Assembly (NCBI GenBank): GCA_033032865.1
Contig: JAWHQI010000024.1
Coordinates: forward strand, 2,790,001-2,854,000
DNA length: 64,000 nucleotides
Direction of reading: 5' to 3'
From: Dactylorhiza incarnata
Taxonomy: Eukaryota > Streptophyta > Magnoliopsida > Asparagales > Orchidaceae
Under the pieces are notes generated by a model that did no database searches, was not told the DNA's origin, and saw nothing but the letters and a program-made list of their open reading frames with translations. Every line of letters begins with the position of its first letter. The first letter of the stretch is position 1. The translations under genes and the position numbers were made by a program. Positions 22,848-35,327 of the stretch are shown piece after piece.

Positions 22848-24162
22848 TGTTGGGAAAATGATTTCTCTTAACCCCTGAAAATGAGTTAAATATGAATTCC
22901 AAGAAAGGAAAATCAAGGTAAGTAAATATGCGTCGAATAGTATTCGACGCAACGTCGAAGTTGTATCGATGTTCCTTTCAGAATGAGTCGAAGTAGCTCC
23001 AAGCAGAATTTGACGTATCCTATGTCGACGTAGCTCTGACTTCCAGTCGACGTATCTTGAGAAGTCGACGCACCCTAGTCGACGCACCTTCCTTATTCTC
23101 CTCTCGACGCTCTGCCAGGATGAATTCGACGCCTACGTCGAATAATAATCGACGCACGTCGATTTCTATGATTAATTCAAAAATCGCCAGATCTCTTTCC
23201 TTCTTTTATAGATCTGATTTATATGGAATCAATTTATTCTTTATAGCCGTTCTGAATCATTCTTTCCTCTAATAGATTCTTGGCTAAATTGATTAAATCC
23301 TTTATGGACATTATTTGAAATCAGATTGAATACTTTCCTTCTATGGATATAACTGTTATGGAAATTTCTCTTTCTTTCTAATACTCTGCCTGCTAATTGA
23401 TTACTCTCCTATAGTGTTATTTTAATAAACAGAGCTATAAATAACCAAGCAGGTCGGCAGAGAAAAATAAGAAGTGATCCACCATATACACAGTGAAAAA
23501 GAAGAAAAGCTCCCAAGTAAAAAGAAAGAGAGTTGAGAAAGATTCCTGCAACAAGCATCAAGCATTCTTCTTCTTCTTCTGCTTCTAAAGCCATACTGCT
23601 GCAAAATTCTGAAAAGCTTACAATCTCCTTCTCACTATAGAAGGGAGATTTAATTCACTACTTCTTGTGCTTCCAATCTTCTTGCTAGGAAGAAGATTCA
23701 TTCTTGTCTTAAATACTTCTTTTCCTTTTTCTTATTTTCATTCTCACATATTGTAAAAGAGTTTTTAGAATCACTCTTCAAAAAATTCAGTTGTATTGGT
23801 TCTAAGAGTCTCCTTTTCAAAAGACTCAGTTGGTTCTAAGAGTCTCCTTGTCAAAAGACTCAGGGTGGTTCTAAGAGTCTCCTTATCAAAAGACTCAGTG
23901 CAAGATAGTGAATTTCCTACCAAGGGGGTAGAAGAGTGGACTACCCAAAGTTTGGGGAACCACTATATCTCTTTGTGTTGTGCTGTGATTTTTCTTATTG
24001 CATTTATTTTTCTTTACTTGTTTAATTCTTGTTGGTGTGTGGGAAGCCTTAATCTGTGATCACCACATATAAATATATATATTTGCACAAAATATTTTAA
24101 ATCTCTATTCACCCCCCCCCCCCCCTCTAGAGAATTCTAGTGAGGTTAACTGTGCACTTTCA
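22848..24162 (+). mobile_element. 3' LTR of element D
   Basis: 1,315 bp and nearly identical to 9267-10574. It differs by scattered single changes and by the length of the C-run near 24113. The low divergence means that D is a young insertion. Confidence 0.9.
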
Positions 24163-25911
24163 GAATGGACCGACCAAGTCCATCCCCCAGATGGCGAAAG
24201 GCCAAGGCGCGGTGATCGTTCTGAGCCTCTGCGCGGGTTGAAGTTGTAGTGGCGCGAAGAGCTGACAATTCTGACACTTCTTTGCAAATTCCATGGCATC
24301 CTTCTGAAGGGTCGGCCAGAAGTATCCCTGCCTCAGCACTCTTTTCTCTAAGGTCTGACTTCCGGAATGGCTTCCGCATTCACCGGAGTGGATTTCCTCC
24401 AAGACTCTCGGAACTTCATCCTCCATCACGCATCTTGCTAGGAGCCCAGTCAAGGTCTTCCTATACGGGCTTCCTTCTCGCATCACGTTGTATGCTGACT
24501 TGTATCTGAACCGCCTCTTATCCTGGTCTCCCTCCGGGAACTTACCTGAGGCCAGAAAGGTGAGGATCGGGTCTATTCACGAGGCCCTTTGATCAATCTC
24601 CATCAGCTCGCCTTCCTCGATGGATGGGCAGAACAGCTCGGTCACTGTTCCTCCCGCGCGAGGGCCATGCTTCGCCAATTGGTCCGCTCGGGCATTCTCC
24701 CCTCGTGGAATGTGCTGAATGGAGAAAGTGTGGAACCATCCGACGAGGTCCCTAACCTTCTCCAGATACCTCTGGAGGGTTGGCTCCTTCGCCTCAAACT
24801 CCCCTCGAACCTGGGAGGCTACAACCATTGAATCTGTGAAAACCTTCACGTCCCGGATCTCCAGCTCCCTTTCCAGACGAAGCCCTGCCACCACCGCCTC
24901 ATACTCAGCCTGGTTGTTGGTCACATGGAAACGAATATGGATTGCTTGCTCGATCCTGGTCCCATGTGGGCTGACCAGGATCACCCCTCCGTCGAGGGAA
25001 TTTCTTCCCGACGCCCCATCTGCTAACAGATCCCATGCTACCAACCCGGTGGGCTCTTGCCCGTCCACCTCCTTCACGTACTCCGTCAGGAAGCCTGCTA
25101 CCGCCTGCGCCTTCATTGACAACCTAGGAACGAAGGTGACATCAAATTCGCTAAGCTCGAACGACCATCTTGCCAACCTGCCCGAATGCTCCACCCCCTC
25201 CATAATGTTGCGAAGGGGATGGTCGGTCACCACCCTGATTGAATGAGCTTGATAATAAGGATGGAGTTTTCGGGCTGAGATGATCAAAGCGAATGACAGC
25301 TTCTCCAGGGCGGGATATTTGAGTTATGCCTTCTTCAGGACTCTGCTAACATAGTAAATCGGCAGCTGCTTCTTTCCCTCCTCCCGGACCAGGACCAAAC
25401 TCACCGCTTCGACCCCTACCCCTAGGTAGAGGAAAAGGTCTTCTCCTTCTCTCAGCCCCTGGAGGAGAGGGGCTCGCGTCAGTTGCTCCTTCAGTGCCTG
25501 AAAATCCCTCTCGCACTCTAATGTCCATTCGAACTTCTGACCCTGGCATAGGGATTTGATGAAAGGAGAGCACTTCTCTCCTGCCTTGGAGAGGAATCCA
25601 CTCAGCCCTGCTAACTTCCCAGTCAGCCTCTGAATTTCCTTCACACTCCTCGGCGATTCCAACTCCAAGATGGCTTTGACCTTGTCCGGATTGGGTTCGC
25701 CCCCCTCCGGGGTGAGTAGGTGACCTAGGAACTTTCCTCGGCTTGCTCCGAAAACACATTTAGACGGGTTAAGCCTCATCTTGAACCTTCGAAGGGTAGC
25801 GAAGGTATCCTCTAGATCCTGCAGGTGGGATTCTACGTCCTTGATTTTAACCATCAAATCATCTACGTAGACCTCCAAGTTGCGCCACTTCTGCTCCTTG
25901 AAGACTCGATC
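24163..25911 (-). pseudogene. pol of element A: RT second half, RNase H domains, integrase N-terminus
   Basis: One minus-strand frame with stops at 25324 and 24577. From 25911 down it has the reverse transcriptase catalytic motif YVDDLMVK, the thumb (LGHLLTPEGGEPNPDK), and a first RNase H in which the catalytic region is worn (LFLYLGVGVEAVSLVLVREE). A second RNase H-like domain follows (GVILVSPHGTRIEQA, NNQAEYEAVVAGL, FTDSMVVASQVRGEF, RGENARADQLAK), then the integrase zinc domain (GECGSHSGSQTL, CQNCQ) and WGMDLVGPF, where D interrupts. Two RNase H-like domains are typical of the TAT lineage. The left and right edges continue in frame to 9266 and 49755. Confidence 0.9.
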
Positions 25912-28900
25912 TGTAACATCCCCCAAACTGCTAGACCCCTAAGTTGGTTTTGTCATGACAGGGTCATGACAAAACCATAGGAAGAGCCTTTTGACCTTAA
26001 GAGCTTAAGAAAGGAGGAGGAACCACCTTGGTCTGCAAATAGCAATCCCCATCCTCCAAGCTTGGGATTGGAATTTAGGACTTCAACTTAACCCTGGGAC
26101 CCCACCATAGTGTCCCTAACCCTTTAGGGGTCCCCTTGGGGCACCAAGGGCCCATGGAAGTCAACCTAAGAGACCAATTTGACCAAAGTCAACTTAAACC
26201 CTCAAATTGGTCAAAGTAGCCCTTTTAGAGCCAATCAACCCTCACCATGTCAATTTGATCACACTCCTAGGTCTAGAATACCATGAGAGACCTAATGGAC
26301 CCAAGAGCCCCATCATGGGACCCCCAGGGGTGCAAATTGACCAAAATACCCTGTTTAGGTCAAAATGACTTTTCTTCTCAAAGTACCCCAATTGACCTTC
26401 ACCATATCAAATTGACCTTACCTATAGGGTTATCATATCATAGGGGACCTAGTGGACCAAAAAGCCCCATGACCAAGTCAACCCTAGGGCTCAATTTGAC
26501 CAAAGTCAATTTAGCCTATTTTGGTCAAATCAACTTAGATTGGGTCAACCAAGAACCATATGACCAAATTGACTCCACCATTAGTTCCTAAACTTAATTT
26601 GGAACCTATTGAACCCAAAAGCCCCATCCTAGGGTTCCCCAATTGACCAATTTGACCAAAAGTCAAAATTGTCCAATTTAGGTCACAATGCTCAAACCTA
26701 ACCCAATCTCTTTGGGCTAACTCAATTGGATGGTCAACCAGCCCATGTGGGCCCTCATTAAACTCAGGAGAGAGTATAGAAACCGACCATGGTGCTTAGG
26801 AGAGAGAAAGTGGGGGGTTTTCCCATTTTTGAAGAGAGAGAAGAGGCCATTCATGGCCATTAAGAGGATTTACCTCTTGGCCTCCCCAATTGATTCCTCC
26901 ATTCAACTCCTCAGCCGGCTAGGAGAAGTTTCCATCTGTTTCCAAGAGACATTAAAGCAAGGAAGATGAAGAGGGGCCGGCCTTTGAAGAAACCAAAGAG
27001 GCCTTTAATGGCAATGAAGCTTAAAGCCACCACCACCCCCATTCGAACCCCTGATCACCTTCAGAAGCCTGAGAGGAGAGAAAACCCTAGGTTTCCTGGA
27101 GATTTCGCGCACTGTAAGAGGAATCGGCATGGCATCTCAATCAACGGCAGCTCCAATGGTGTACACAAGGGCAAACCGACGGCAAGCTCTCCAGCAGGTC
27201 CCTTTCTCCTCCCTGAGCCCTAAGGATTAGATCCAAATCGACGGCGGCTCGAATCGTGGTCAATCGGCCGTGAATCGAGCCGGCCAAGCCCTCCGTTGAT
27301 CGGGTTGGGTATCCTCCTACAGAACACGATTCCGGCCACCTCCGGCCGATCAAACACCGCTCATCGCCGGCCCCCACCTCAACGGAGGTGGTGGTGGCGT
27401 TGGTCGGCCGGGGCGGCGCTCAGGTGGCCGGGAAATCACCTATCAAGGCGGCCCAGGCGCGGTAGATCTCAGCCGCTGAATCATTGGGGACGATAACCTG
27501 GCGCCATCCGATATGCTTTAAGATCCGTGCGGCTTTAGTTCATCCCCTATTAATTCTGTGATTAAAACTGCAGTCTCTATTTAAATCTGGGAAAAATATT
27601 TAGAGGCCGAATCAGAAAAAGTGGTCAACATGTAAATTGTAGCCCTTAGGGTCTAGTTTAATACAAAATTGAGATCACTCAATTTGGAGTCCTGGTTAGG
27701 GCTCAGCACTCATTTTAGTAGGGGCTAAATTGCTAGTTGCACCCCAAATAGGTATCCCTTGGAATTCCACTCCCCACCAAATGTTGGTAGGATCTTGGGT
27801 GGTTTTTCACTGACCCTTGGTCAGTATAGTGAGTAGTAGGGGCATGGGCAAGGTAGGGAGTTCTCTTGAGAATAGTTTGCTTAAAGGTTATGTTTAGGGC
27901 AAAAGTAAACATAAGTGAATTTTGGAGTGTGGAAGGGGTTTCCTCCCACTGATTGTTGGGGTGACTTTGGTCACTGCCTTGGGAGGTAGGAGGCACCCCA
28001 AGGAGCAACTTTGGATGGGTTAGGGCCTAGTGTGCCTTTAAGACCTAATGGTGAGGTGTATGGAGCCTTTTTTGGGTTTGTGAAGGAAGTAGAAGTAATT
28101 GCCCATGGGGAGAAGTGCAATAACTCTCTCTGAGTTCTAAGAGTGGTATAATCCCCTCACAAGAGGTTTGAGTGGATTTGGAGATGTTTAGACCATAACC
28201 CTAGGCTAAACCCTAATGGGGTGCAAGTAGAGGCTAATGAAGGAAGAGGGGTCAAACCTCAAGGGTTTGACTTGAAATTTTGGGGTGATGATCTTAGGGA
28301 CCAGAGAATGCTACTGTGAGATTTGGGAGGGAGTTGGAGTTTCCAATCCTAGGTAATAAACCCTTGGATAGATTTGTAAATAACTAGGGTTTGGAGTTTC
28401 AGGAAGGAACAGTACTTATTAACTTACCATCTTCTGTCATAAACTTAGTTTTAATGTTACAAATCTCTGGAAGAATTGGTTAGAACATGAGTAAACTATT
28501 GAAGGTTCAAATTGTAATATTTCACATTGTTGGCAATATTGGGGTTGGTTGAATTTATGGTGTTAAATTACTGTAATTGCATGAGACTTTGCTGGTTGTC
28601 TTTTCATATCAACATGTAACCACTGTAATTTTCTCATAATTTATGGATCAATATTTTTGGTACCTCTAGTTCATTTTGGAAGAAATTGCAAATATATCCT
28701 TGGATGAAATTACAAATGTACCCTCTGTGGAACAGGGTCAAACTCTGTAGGTCTGAATATTATATTATGAAGCACCACTGTATTGATTTGCATGAAGTTT
28801 ATAGATCATATGAGGGTACCTCCTTTGTACATTATTGGAGATAAATAGGTTTTGGAATTTCTAAAAATAGTAAATCTTGCTGGTTTTTCCTAAAATTTTA

Positions 28901-30665
28901 TACATACTGTTTAATGGGTACCCTTGACTTTTGAATAAATTGGAGTAGGCATTGGAGGTCAGAAAAGTACACTTGTAGTTCAAACCTTAGAAAAACTGCC
29001 CTTTGGAAAATTGTTTAAAATATTATTATTATTGGAAAAATTATGAAACCCTAGATTTGATCTGAAATAGGTAGCATGGGTCCCCAGTAAGTCCCTTGGG
29101 TCAAGGAGTTGGTTATTTAGTGTACCTCTCTTTATGAGCATCAAAACGTTAAGGGTGGTCTGCGTTTAGCGATTTGACAACTTTGGGGTTAAAGGTCAAA
29201 ACGGGTGGTCTTGGGTCTGGAGTGATGAATGTAGGGTGTTGACCTTGTATTATGTAAGGATCCCTAGAGAAGTTAGGGTTTGGTAAGTCTTAGGGTGGTG
29301 GGGTGCCACCCCCGGAATAGGTCGTCCGGGGATTTGACGAAAGATTGTCTTTTCCTGTTAGCGTCTTGTAGCACCTAAGTTTCTATAACAGGAAAGTTAT
29401 TATGAGGATGTGTTTTTAGAAGTCTAGCCGGTTTAGTCCGGTGACCTTTTGTTTCTGAGATGTTTATTGGTGACGGGCGGGTTAGCCCGGGGAGCTTGTA
29501 GCTCGGTGTTGTTGGAAGATATCTTGCATGTGCATAAGGTGGTGGGTCCTTCGTGTTGGCGGTCGTTGCACCGACGTTGATACTTGGGCTCGGCTAGTGC
29601 GGTATTTGCACTTAGCCATAAAATCTGGCGGTCCAGTCAGTAAGAGTACGCAGACGCTCCGCGGGTTTTGTGGAGGCGTACGATTGGTCTAGGTCGGGTA
29701 GTGCATATACCAACCTAGAGGTGGGCGGGGCCCAACCCACCGCTTCCGTTTGCCACTACGGGAGTATCCGAGGAGTCTAGCTCGCTCCAAAAAGGGGGAA
29801 CTAAAGGTCTATGCGCATAGAGTCGTAGTGGGTGAGTTGCACTTGTTTGATCACCGCATAACAACATACTTGCATGACATAGCATAAACATTGCATTCAA
29901 CCCCTGACACCTATCGTATAAATTGGTATGGGACTTTTTATACGATAGGCCCTGCTAAACGACCCCTTGGTCTATAGGTTTGTATGGGCATACCTATAAA
30001 TCAATGGTTAATTTTATTATACTTACTTGCCTCTACTTGCGCTCTTTACTGTTTTTCCTATACTTTACCATGCTGCTTATATCTCTTGTTTTACTTATAT
30101 ACATACACCGGTGTAGCGTGGATCTTACCTTGCCATCTGCTTTCATATTACCCCTTGTTTGTCCTCCGCTTCCTCCTCCCCATACGGTGCCTAGGAGCCT
30201 TGGGGGGAGGGGTGGGGAATTGGCTGAGTCTTTATGACTGACGGTCGGTGGACCTTATCATTTTAGGAGACCGCGGCGACGGGGCAGCACCAGAGGCCGG
30301 TGCAAATGGAGGCGGGGCAGTCTAGCTCAGGAGCTCAGATGACAGGATCCGTGAGTGATGAATTAGTTGTTGTGCTTCCGCGAGTGAACTATGTAGTGAG
30401 GCTCTGATGTATCGGGCTGTAGCCCTAGTTATCTTGTTTCCTTTCTTTCAGCTATATTGTGGACATCTTCTGATGGTTTATTTATATATGTGATGTGGAC
30501 TTAATTTGGTCTTTTAATCAGTTAAGCTTACTTTTCTTGTGATCGATTTGGCCGGCAGGATCGGCGTTTTGTAGTGGCGACCTTCCCGAGCGAAGGTGTC
30601 ACCGCAAAACGGCGGTTCTGGGCCTAAGACCCGGTGGTTTTTGCAAAAAAAAATGGGGTCTTACA
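25912..30665 (+). mobile_element. 5' LTR of element B
   Basis: 4,754 bp, unusually long. The first kilobase is dense in TTGACCAAAGTCAA-like words in both directions. The middle has a G/C-rich part with a small hairpin at 27374-27391. No recognised gene is present; the small frames here recur in the 3' LTR and have no family. Confidence 0.95.
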
Positions 30666-30667
30666 AG

Positions 30668-30679
30668 TGGTATCAGAGG
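30668..30679 (+). promoter_or_regulatory. primer-binding site of element B
   Basis: TGGTATCAGAGG two bases after the LTR; initiator-Met-tRNA type. Confidence 0.85.
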
Positions 30680-30871
30680 AAACATCGATCCAAAGAAAAG
30701 AAGTCCACAAACCCTGGGCCACCCCGCGCGAGCTTAGTTTGCGGACAAACTAGCAGCGGAAGCAATGGTGTGCCCATAAGGGAAATCACATGTAAAATTC
30801 CACTTATAACTGAATTTCTCTTCCCTTTAGCTAAGTCCCTTATAAGTGCAATCTTTCTTGTGTAGCCGGCA

Positions 30872-32008
30872 ATGGAACCTTCACCGCAGCATGGAGTCCC
30901 GCCGACTCCGAACGTCGTTCCACCACCACCGGCTCCTACCCCGTTCCAGCAGACGGAGTTGGGGCAGACTCTGACTGCCATTTTGGAGACATTCAGAGCA
31001 CAGCAGGCACCGGCTCCTCAGCAAAACCCTGGGGCCAACTGGCTGAGCATCTTCCGGGGTCTCTCCCCACCAGCTTACATTGGGACGGAGACGGCCGTAA
31101 GAACTGAAGAGTGGGTGGACATTATGCAAGAGATGCTGTCAGGAACCCAGTGCCCAGTGGAGATGGAGGTACCACTGGTGGTTTCATGCCTGGAATCCCA
31201 TGCTAAAAGGTGGTGGAAGAGGTTCCTGGCTACAGCGTATCCGGGATTGGAGGCAGCAGATGTTGCTTGGGATGATTTCAAGGCGGCGCTGCTGGAGCAT
31301 TTTGTGCCGCAATTGGCAAGAGATGATTTGGAAGATAGATTTCTGCAGTTGCGACAGGGGAATAGATCAGTGTTGGAGTACCATCAGGAGTTCACTCACT
31401 TGTCCCGGTTTGCGGTATCTTATCAGATGGATGATGCGGGCTATGCTAAGAGGTTCTACAAGGGCCTCCGTGATGAGATGAGGCAGGCCCTCCTTTTCAT
31501 CTCCGATGGTAGCGTGACGAAGATCCTGGAGATGGTGAAGAAGCTGGAGGGAGACCAGCAAGTTGTTCGTGGAAGGAAGAGACCTATGGAGGATCAAGGA
31601 AGAAATGGCAGAAGAGATCAGCCGAGAGGCCGAGACGCTGGGGAAGGAAGGACGGAGGTCCGACCTCGTCAGGGGGAGAGGCAGGAGCAAAGGGAGCCGG
31701 TAGTTTTGGCTCCTCAGCCTTTGCAGATGAGGGAAATGCCAAGGATTGGAGGAGGTGGGCCACCTCCTGAGTGCTTTCACTGCCATCAGGTCGGCCACAT
31801 CAAGAGGAACTGCCCCCAGAGGAATGCTCCTCCAGCACCACAGGCAGCACCTCGGGGCCAGCATCTCGGAGGCCGAGGACGTGGTCGAGGCCGTGGATTT
31901 CAGGGTGACGATCGGAGACACTACAGAGAGCAGGCTTATGCCTTAGATTTGGCCAGGCCCCGGGACCCGGCAAGGGTCATCGCAGGTACTTGTCGCCTTT
32001 TCTTTTAA
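30872..32008 (+). CDS. gag: gag of element B
   Basis: 378 residues from ATG 30872. A Pro-rich N-terminus (to about residue 30) is followed by the Ty3 gag capsid region (TEEWVDIMQEMLSGTQCP, then AKRWWKRF, FKAALLEHFVP and LEYHQEFTHLSRF), a basic Arg/Gly-rich part, and one CCHC knuckle CFHCHQVGHIKRNC (about residues 304-317), then another Arg/Gly-rich stretch. It would form the virus-like particle and bind the RNA. It ends at TAA 32006, and the pol frame, which lies in another register, is closed by TAG at 32010-32012. The two are therefore not one continuous polyprotein here; a change at the junction or a separate start would be needed. Otherwise the gene is intact. Confidence 0.92.
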   Translation: MEPSPQHGVPPTPNVVPPPPAPTPFQQTELGQTLTAILETFRAQQAPAPQQNPGANWLSIFRGLSPPAYIGTETAVRTEEWVDIMQEMLSGTQCPVEMEVPLVVSCLESHAKRWWKRFLATAYPGLEAADVAWDDFKAALLEHFVPQLARDDLEDRFLQLRQGNRSVLEYHQEFTHLSRFAVSYQMDDAGYAKRFYKGLRDEMRQALLFISDGSVTKILEMVKKLEGDQQVVRGRKRPMEDQGRNGRRDQPRGRDAGEGRTEVRPRQGERQEQREPVVLAPQPLQMREMPRIGGGGPPPECFHCHQVGHIKRNCPQRNAPPAPQAAPRGQHLGGRGRGRGRGFQGDDRRHYREQAYALDLARPRDPARVIAGTCRLFF

Positions 32009-32012
32009 ATAG

Positions 32013-35000
32013 TTGATGTTTTCTAGGTTTAGCTTTACCTTAGCATTGAACCAATCATCAAACCCTTCAGGTTTAGTTTCCATTTTCGGTAAACCTGCTT
32101 TTGCCTTGTTCGATACGGGTGCTTCGCACTCGTTCGTCTCGGCCAAGTTTATCGAAGACCTAGACCAAGTCAAGCACTTCCAAAGCGACTATAGGAGAGT
32201 ACGATTTCCGGACGGATCAGAGGTCTTAACAAATTTAACGTGCATAATGAGTCTGGAGATTGGAGGAAGATTGTTCGAAGTCCCGGCAACTGTTCTGAAG
32301 ATGAGGGACTACGACCTGATCCTGGGCATGAATTGGTTGTACAAGAACCAGGCAAGGATTGATTGCCCGGCAAGGCGGATCGTGCTAGAGCATAAAGACG
32401 GTGTTGTGACATTCGAAGGTACTCGACCTACCTCTCGTCTCTTTTTATCGTCCATTCAGGCCGTCAAGGCCCACCTGCAGGGAGATGAGGTTTACCAAGT
32501 GCTCTTCGAGGCGACTGAAGTCAAGGACTCAGTGCCAAGCATCCCGGTAGTTCGAGATTTTGCTGATGTCTTTCCGGAGAAGCTTCCTGGGCTACCACCG
32601 CACCGCGAGAAGGATTTTCAGATTCAGCTGGTGCCAGGGGCCAAGCCGGTGTCCAAAGCTCCCTACCGGATGGCCCCGAAGGAGTTGGTAGAGTTTCGGA
32701 GCCAGCTGCAGGAGCTGGTGGAAGCAGGGTTCGTTAGGCCGAGTTCCTCACCTTGGGGAGCTCCGGTGTTATTTGTAAAGAAGAAGGATGGGACACTCAG
32801 GCTGTGCATCGATTACAGAGCTCTGAATAGGCTGACGGTACGGAACACGTATCCTCTGCCAAGGATAGATGAGCTCTTTGACCAGTTAGAGGGAGCCCAC
32901 TGCTTCTCGAAGCTGGATTTGAGGTCAGGTTATTATCAGCTGAGGATCCAAGAGGAGGACATCCCGAAGACGGCTTTCAGCAGCCGGTATGGATTATATG
33001 AGTTCACGGTGATGCCATTCGGGCTCACAAATGCACCCTCAGCATTTATGAGCTTGATGAACCGGGTGTTTGAGCCTTACCTTGACATCTTTGTCATAGT
33101 GTTCATCGATGACATCCTCATCTACTCGAGGACGGAGGAGGAGCATGCGCAGCATTTGGCACTAACCTTGGGGAAGCTGCGGGAGCATCGGTTATATGCT
33201 AAGTTTAGTAAATGTCAGTTCTGGTTGAAGGAGGTGGCCTTCCTGGGCCACATCATCAGTGGAGCAGGCTTGGCAGTAGATCCAGCAAAGGTTCAGGCAG
33301 TACGGGACTGGCCGCCGCTGAAGACGGCCACCGACGTAAGAAGTTTCTTGGGACTTGCCGGCTACTACCGGAAGTTCGTTCAGGGATTTTCCCAGATAGC
33401 CCTCCCGCTTACCTCTCTGACAAGAAGGGATGCTGTTTTTACTTGGACGCCGCAGTGCGAGACAGCTTTCCAGGAGCTGAAGGGACGGCTTACTTCAGCT
33501 CCCATCCTTGCCCTTCCGTCGGGGAAGGAAGGATTTCAAGTGTATACGGATGCGTCTTACCAGGGGTTGGGTGCCGTTCTGATGCAGAACGGGCATGTGA
33601 TAGCATATGCCTCCCGCCAGTTGAAGGACCACGAGCGGAATTACCCAGTGCATGATTTGGAAATGGGAGCGGTCGTATTCGCTCTTAAGATCTGGCGACA
33701 CTACCTCTATGGTGTCCACTGCGACATATTCTCAGATCACAAAAATCTGAAATATGTGGATACGCAGAAGGAGTTGAATATCCGACAGAGGCGATGGGTG
33801 GAATTCTTATCAGATTATCAGTATACGATGCATTACCACCCAGGGAAGGCAAATGTTGTAGCGGACGCTCTGAGCAGGAGAGCTTCTACGTCAGGAGCAG
33901 AACCCAAGCTGATGGCCATGGAATTGGTGCAAATGTTTGAAGATATGCAAATCTCCCTGGTATCTGAAGATGATCCGGAGCTGTACGAGGAGTACCTAGC
34001 GGCGACTGGTGCCACTTATGACATCAGAGACCGCATTAGGGAATGGCAGAGACAGGATGCCAAGCTGGAGCCGATTTTCAGAGCCTTGGAGGCAGACTCA
34101 GCTGGAGATTATTCGATGAAGGACGACCTGTTGAGTTTTAGAGGTCGAGTGTATGTGCCAGCGGGAGATCAGATCCGGGAAGATATTATGGCAGAGGCTC
34201 ACTGCAGTAAGTATTCAGTGCACCCGGGTATTACCAAGATGACGGCAGATCTGAAGAGGACCATGTACTGGCCGGGTATGAAGAGAGACATCATTTATTT
34301 TGTGACCCACTGCGAGACCTGTCAGCTTGTGAAGGCGGAGTGCCGGAACCCCGCAGGATTGTTGCAGCCACTCCCAGTGCCGGAGTGGAAGTTCGACGAT
34401 ATAGCGATGGATTTTATTCACGGTCTTCCCCGATCTCGGGCGGGGAATGACTCGATTTGGGTGATCGTCGACAGGTTGACGAAGGTGGCTAGATTCATTC
34501 CGATCAGGAAGGATGATTCAGTCAGAGTTTTGGTTCGAAAGTTTGTGGAGCAGTTTATCCGTTATCATGGCGTGCCAAGGACGATAGTTTCTGACCGAGA
34601 TGGACGTTTTACGTCAAGGGAGTGGAGAGCGGTGCAGGCCTATCTAGGCACCCGGTTGACCTTCAGTACAGCTTTTCACCCCCAGACAGACGGGCAAACG
34701 GAGCGCACCAATCGGACCTTGGAGGATCTTTTGCGTCTTTGCATCCTAGACCGCGGGGAGCCGTGGGAGAGACTGTTGCCGTTGGTCGAGTTCTCTTATA
34801 ATAACAGTCACCAGGCTAGCATAGGCAGAGCACCTTACGAGGCATTATATGGTCGGAGGTGCAGGACACCGTTATCTTGGATTCAGGATGAGGATCCCAA
34901 GGCTCTTGGCTCAGAGTTCGTGGAGGACACGGAGGCCCAGGTGAGGTTGATTCGAGATAGGATGCTGGAGGCCCAGAGCAGGCAGACCAAGTATTACGAT

Positions 35001-35327
35001 GCGCGTCATCGTATGGTGGAGTTCCAGGTGGGAGACCGGGTTTTCTTGAAGATACGTCCAATGCACGGAGTCTCGAGGGTTCGCGGCCGAAGGAAGCTCA
35101 GTCCAAGGTTTATGGGACCCTATAGGATCCTGGAGCGGATCGGTCCCTTGGCTTACAGACTGGAGCTACCGCCAGATTTGGAGGGACTGCATGACGTATT
35201 CCACGTCTCTTCACTTAGGAAGGCTTTACTTCGGCCTGAGCAGCAGGTTTCTACTTCTGAGGGGCCAGTAGCTACAGATCGATCGATTCACCTGGAGCCG
35301 GTTCGGATAGACGACACAGAGCTATGA
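32013..35327 (+). CDS. pol: pol of element B: protease, RT, RNase H, integrase
   Basis: 1,104 residues without a stop. Domains in order: aspartic protease ([13 protein letters not shown], about residues 30-42); reverse transcriptase ([19 protein letters not shown], then the catalytic [10 protein letters not shown] near residue 364); RNase H ([14 protein letters not shown], near 510); integrase zinc domain ([12 protein letters not shown] with CETCQ); and catalytic core with [21 protein letters not shown] and [15 protein letters not shown]-terminal domain with [11 protein letters not shown] follows. The first ATG of the frame is at 32016, directly after the TAG that closes it upstream. All catalytic residues I looked for are present. 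The frame ends at TGA 35325-35327; the same frame continues beyond it with a chromodomain-like sequence. Confidence 0.92.
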   Translation: MMFSRFSFTLALNQSSNPSGLVSIFGKPAFALFDTGASHSFVSAKFIEDLDQVKHFQSDYRRVRFPDGSEVLTNLTCIMSLEIGGRLFEVPATVLKMRDYDLILGMNWLYKNQARIDCPARRIVLEHKDGVVTFEGTRPTSRLFLSSIQAVKAHLQGDEVYQVLFEATEVKDSVPSIPVVRDFADVFPEKLPGLPPHREKDFQIQLVPGAKPVSKAPYRMAPKELVEFRSQLQELVEAGFVRPSSSPWGAPVLFVKKKDGTLRLCIDYRALNRLTVRNTYPLPRIDELFDQLEGAHCFSKLDLRSGYYQLRIQEEDIPKTAFSSRYGLYEFTVMPFGLTNAPSAFMSLMNRVFEPYLDIFVIVFIDDILIYSRTEEEHAQHLALTLGKLREHRLYAKFSKCQFWLKEVAFLGHIISGAGLAVDPAKVQAVRDWPPLKTATDVRSFLGLAGYYRKFVQGFSQIALPLTSLTRRDAVFTWTPQCETAFQELKGRLTSAPILALPSGKEGFQVYTDASYQGLGAVLMQNGHVIAYASRQLKDHERNYPVHDLEMGAVVFALKIWRHYLYGVHCDIFSDHKNLKYVDTQKELNIRQRRWVEFLSDYQYTMHYHPGKANVVADALSRRASTSGAEPKLMAMELVQMFEDMQISLVSEDDPELYEEYLAATGATYDIRDRIREWQRQDAKLEPIFRALEADSAGDYSMKDDLLSFRGRVYVPAGDQIREDIMAEAHCSKYSVHPGITKMTADLKRTMYWPGMKRDIIYFVTHCETCQLVKAECRNPAGLLQPLPVPEWKFDDIAMDFIHGLPRSRAGNDSIWVIVDRLTKVARFIPIRKDDSVRVLVRKFVEQFIRYHGVPRTIVSDRDGRFTSREWRAVQAYLGTRLTFSTAFHPQTDGQTERTNRTLEDLLRLCILDRGEPWERLLPLVEFSYNNSHQASIGRAPYEALYGRRCRTPLSWIQDEDPKALGSEFVEDTEAQVRLIRDRMLEAQSRQTKYYDARHRMVEFQVGDRVFLKIRPMHGVSRVRGRRKLSPRFMGPYRILERIGPLAYRLELPPDLEGLHDVFHVSSLRKALLRPEQQVSTSEGPVATDRSIHLEPVRIDDTEL

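Larger units (their letters stand above)
9267..24162 (+). mobile_element. element D: pol-less LTR retrotransposon, with E nested inside
   Basis: It is bounded by near-identical LTRs (9267-10574 and 22848-24162) starting TGTTGGGAAAATG and ending GTGCACTTTCA. Flanks GAACA and GAATG look like a target duplication with two later changes. The interior has gag (17993-20322) and a second ORF (20764-22635). No protease, integrase, reverse transcriptase or RNase H is present, although the interior is fully accounted for, so D must be non-autonomous. The gag resembles that of Ty1/copia Sireviruses. Element E sits 34 bp after the 5' LTR. Confidence 0.85.

Noticed and set aside
26283..30241. Small open frames in the LTR of B, repeated at 35921-37646 and 48802-49328
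   Set aside because: They are in LTR sequence, lack domains, and recur only because the LTR is duplicated.
30668..30679. tRNA gene at the primer-binding sites
   Set aside because: Only the stretch pairing with the tRNA 3' end is present; no cloverleaf surrounds it here or at the other sites.
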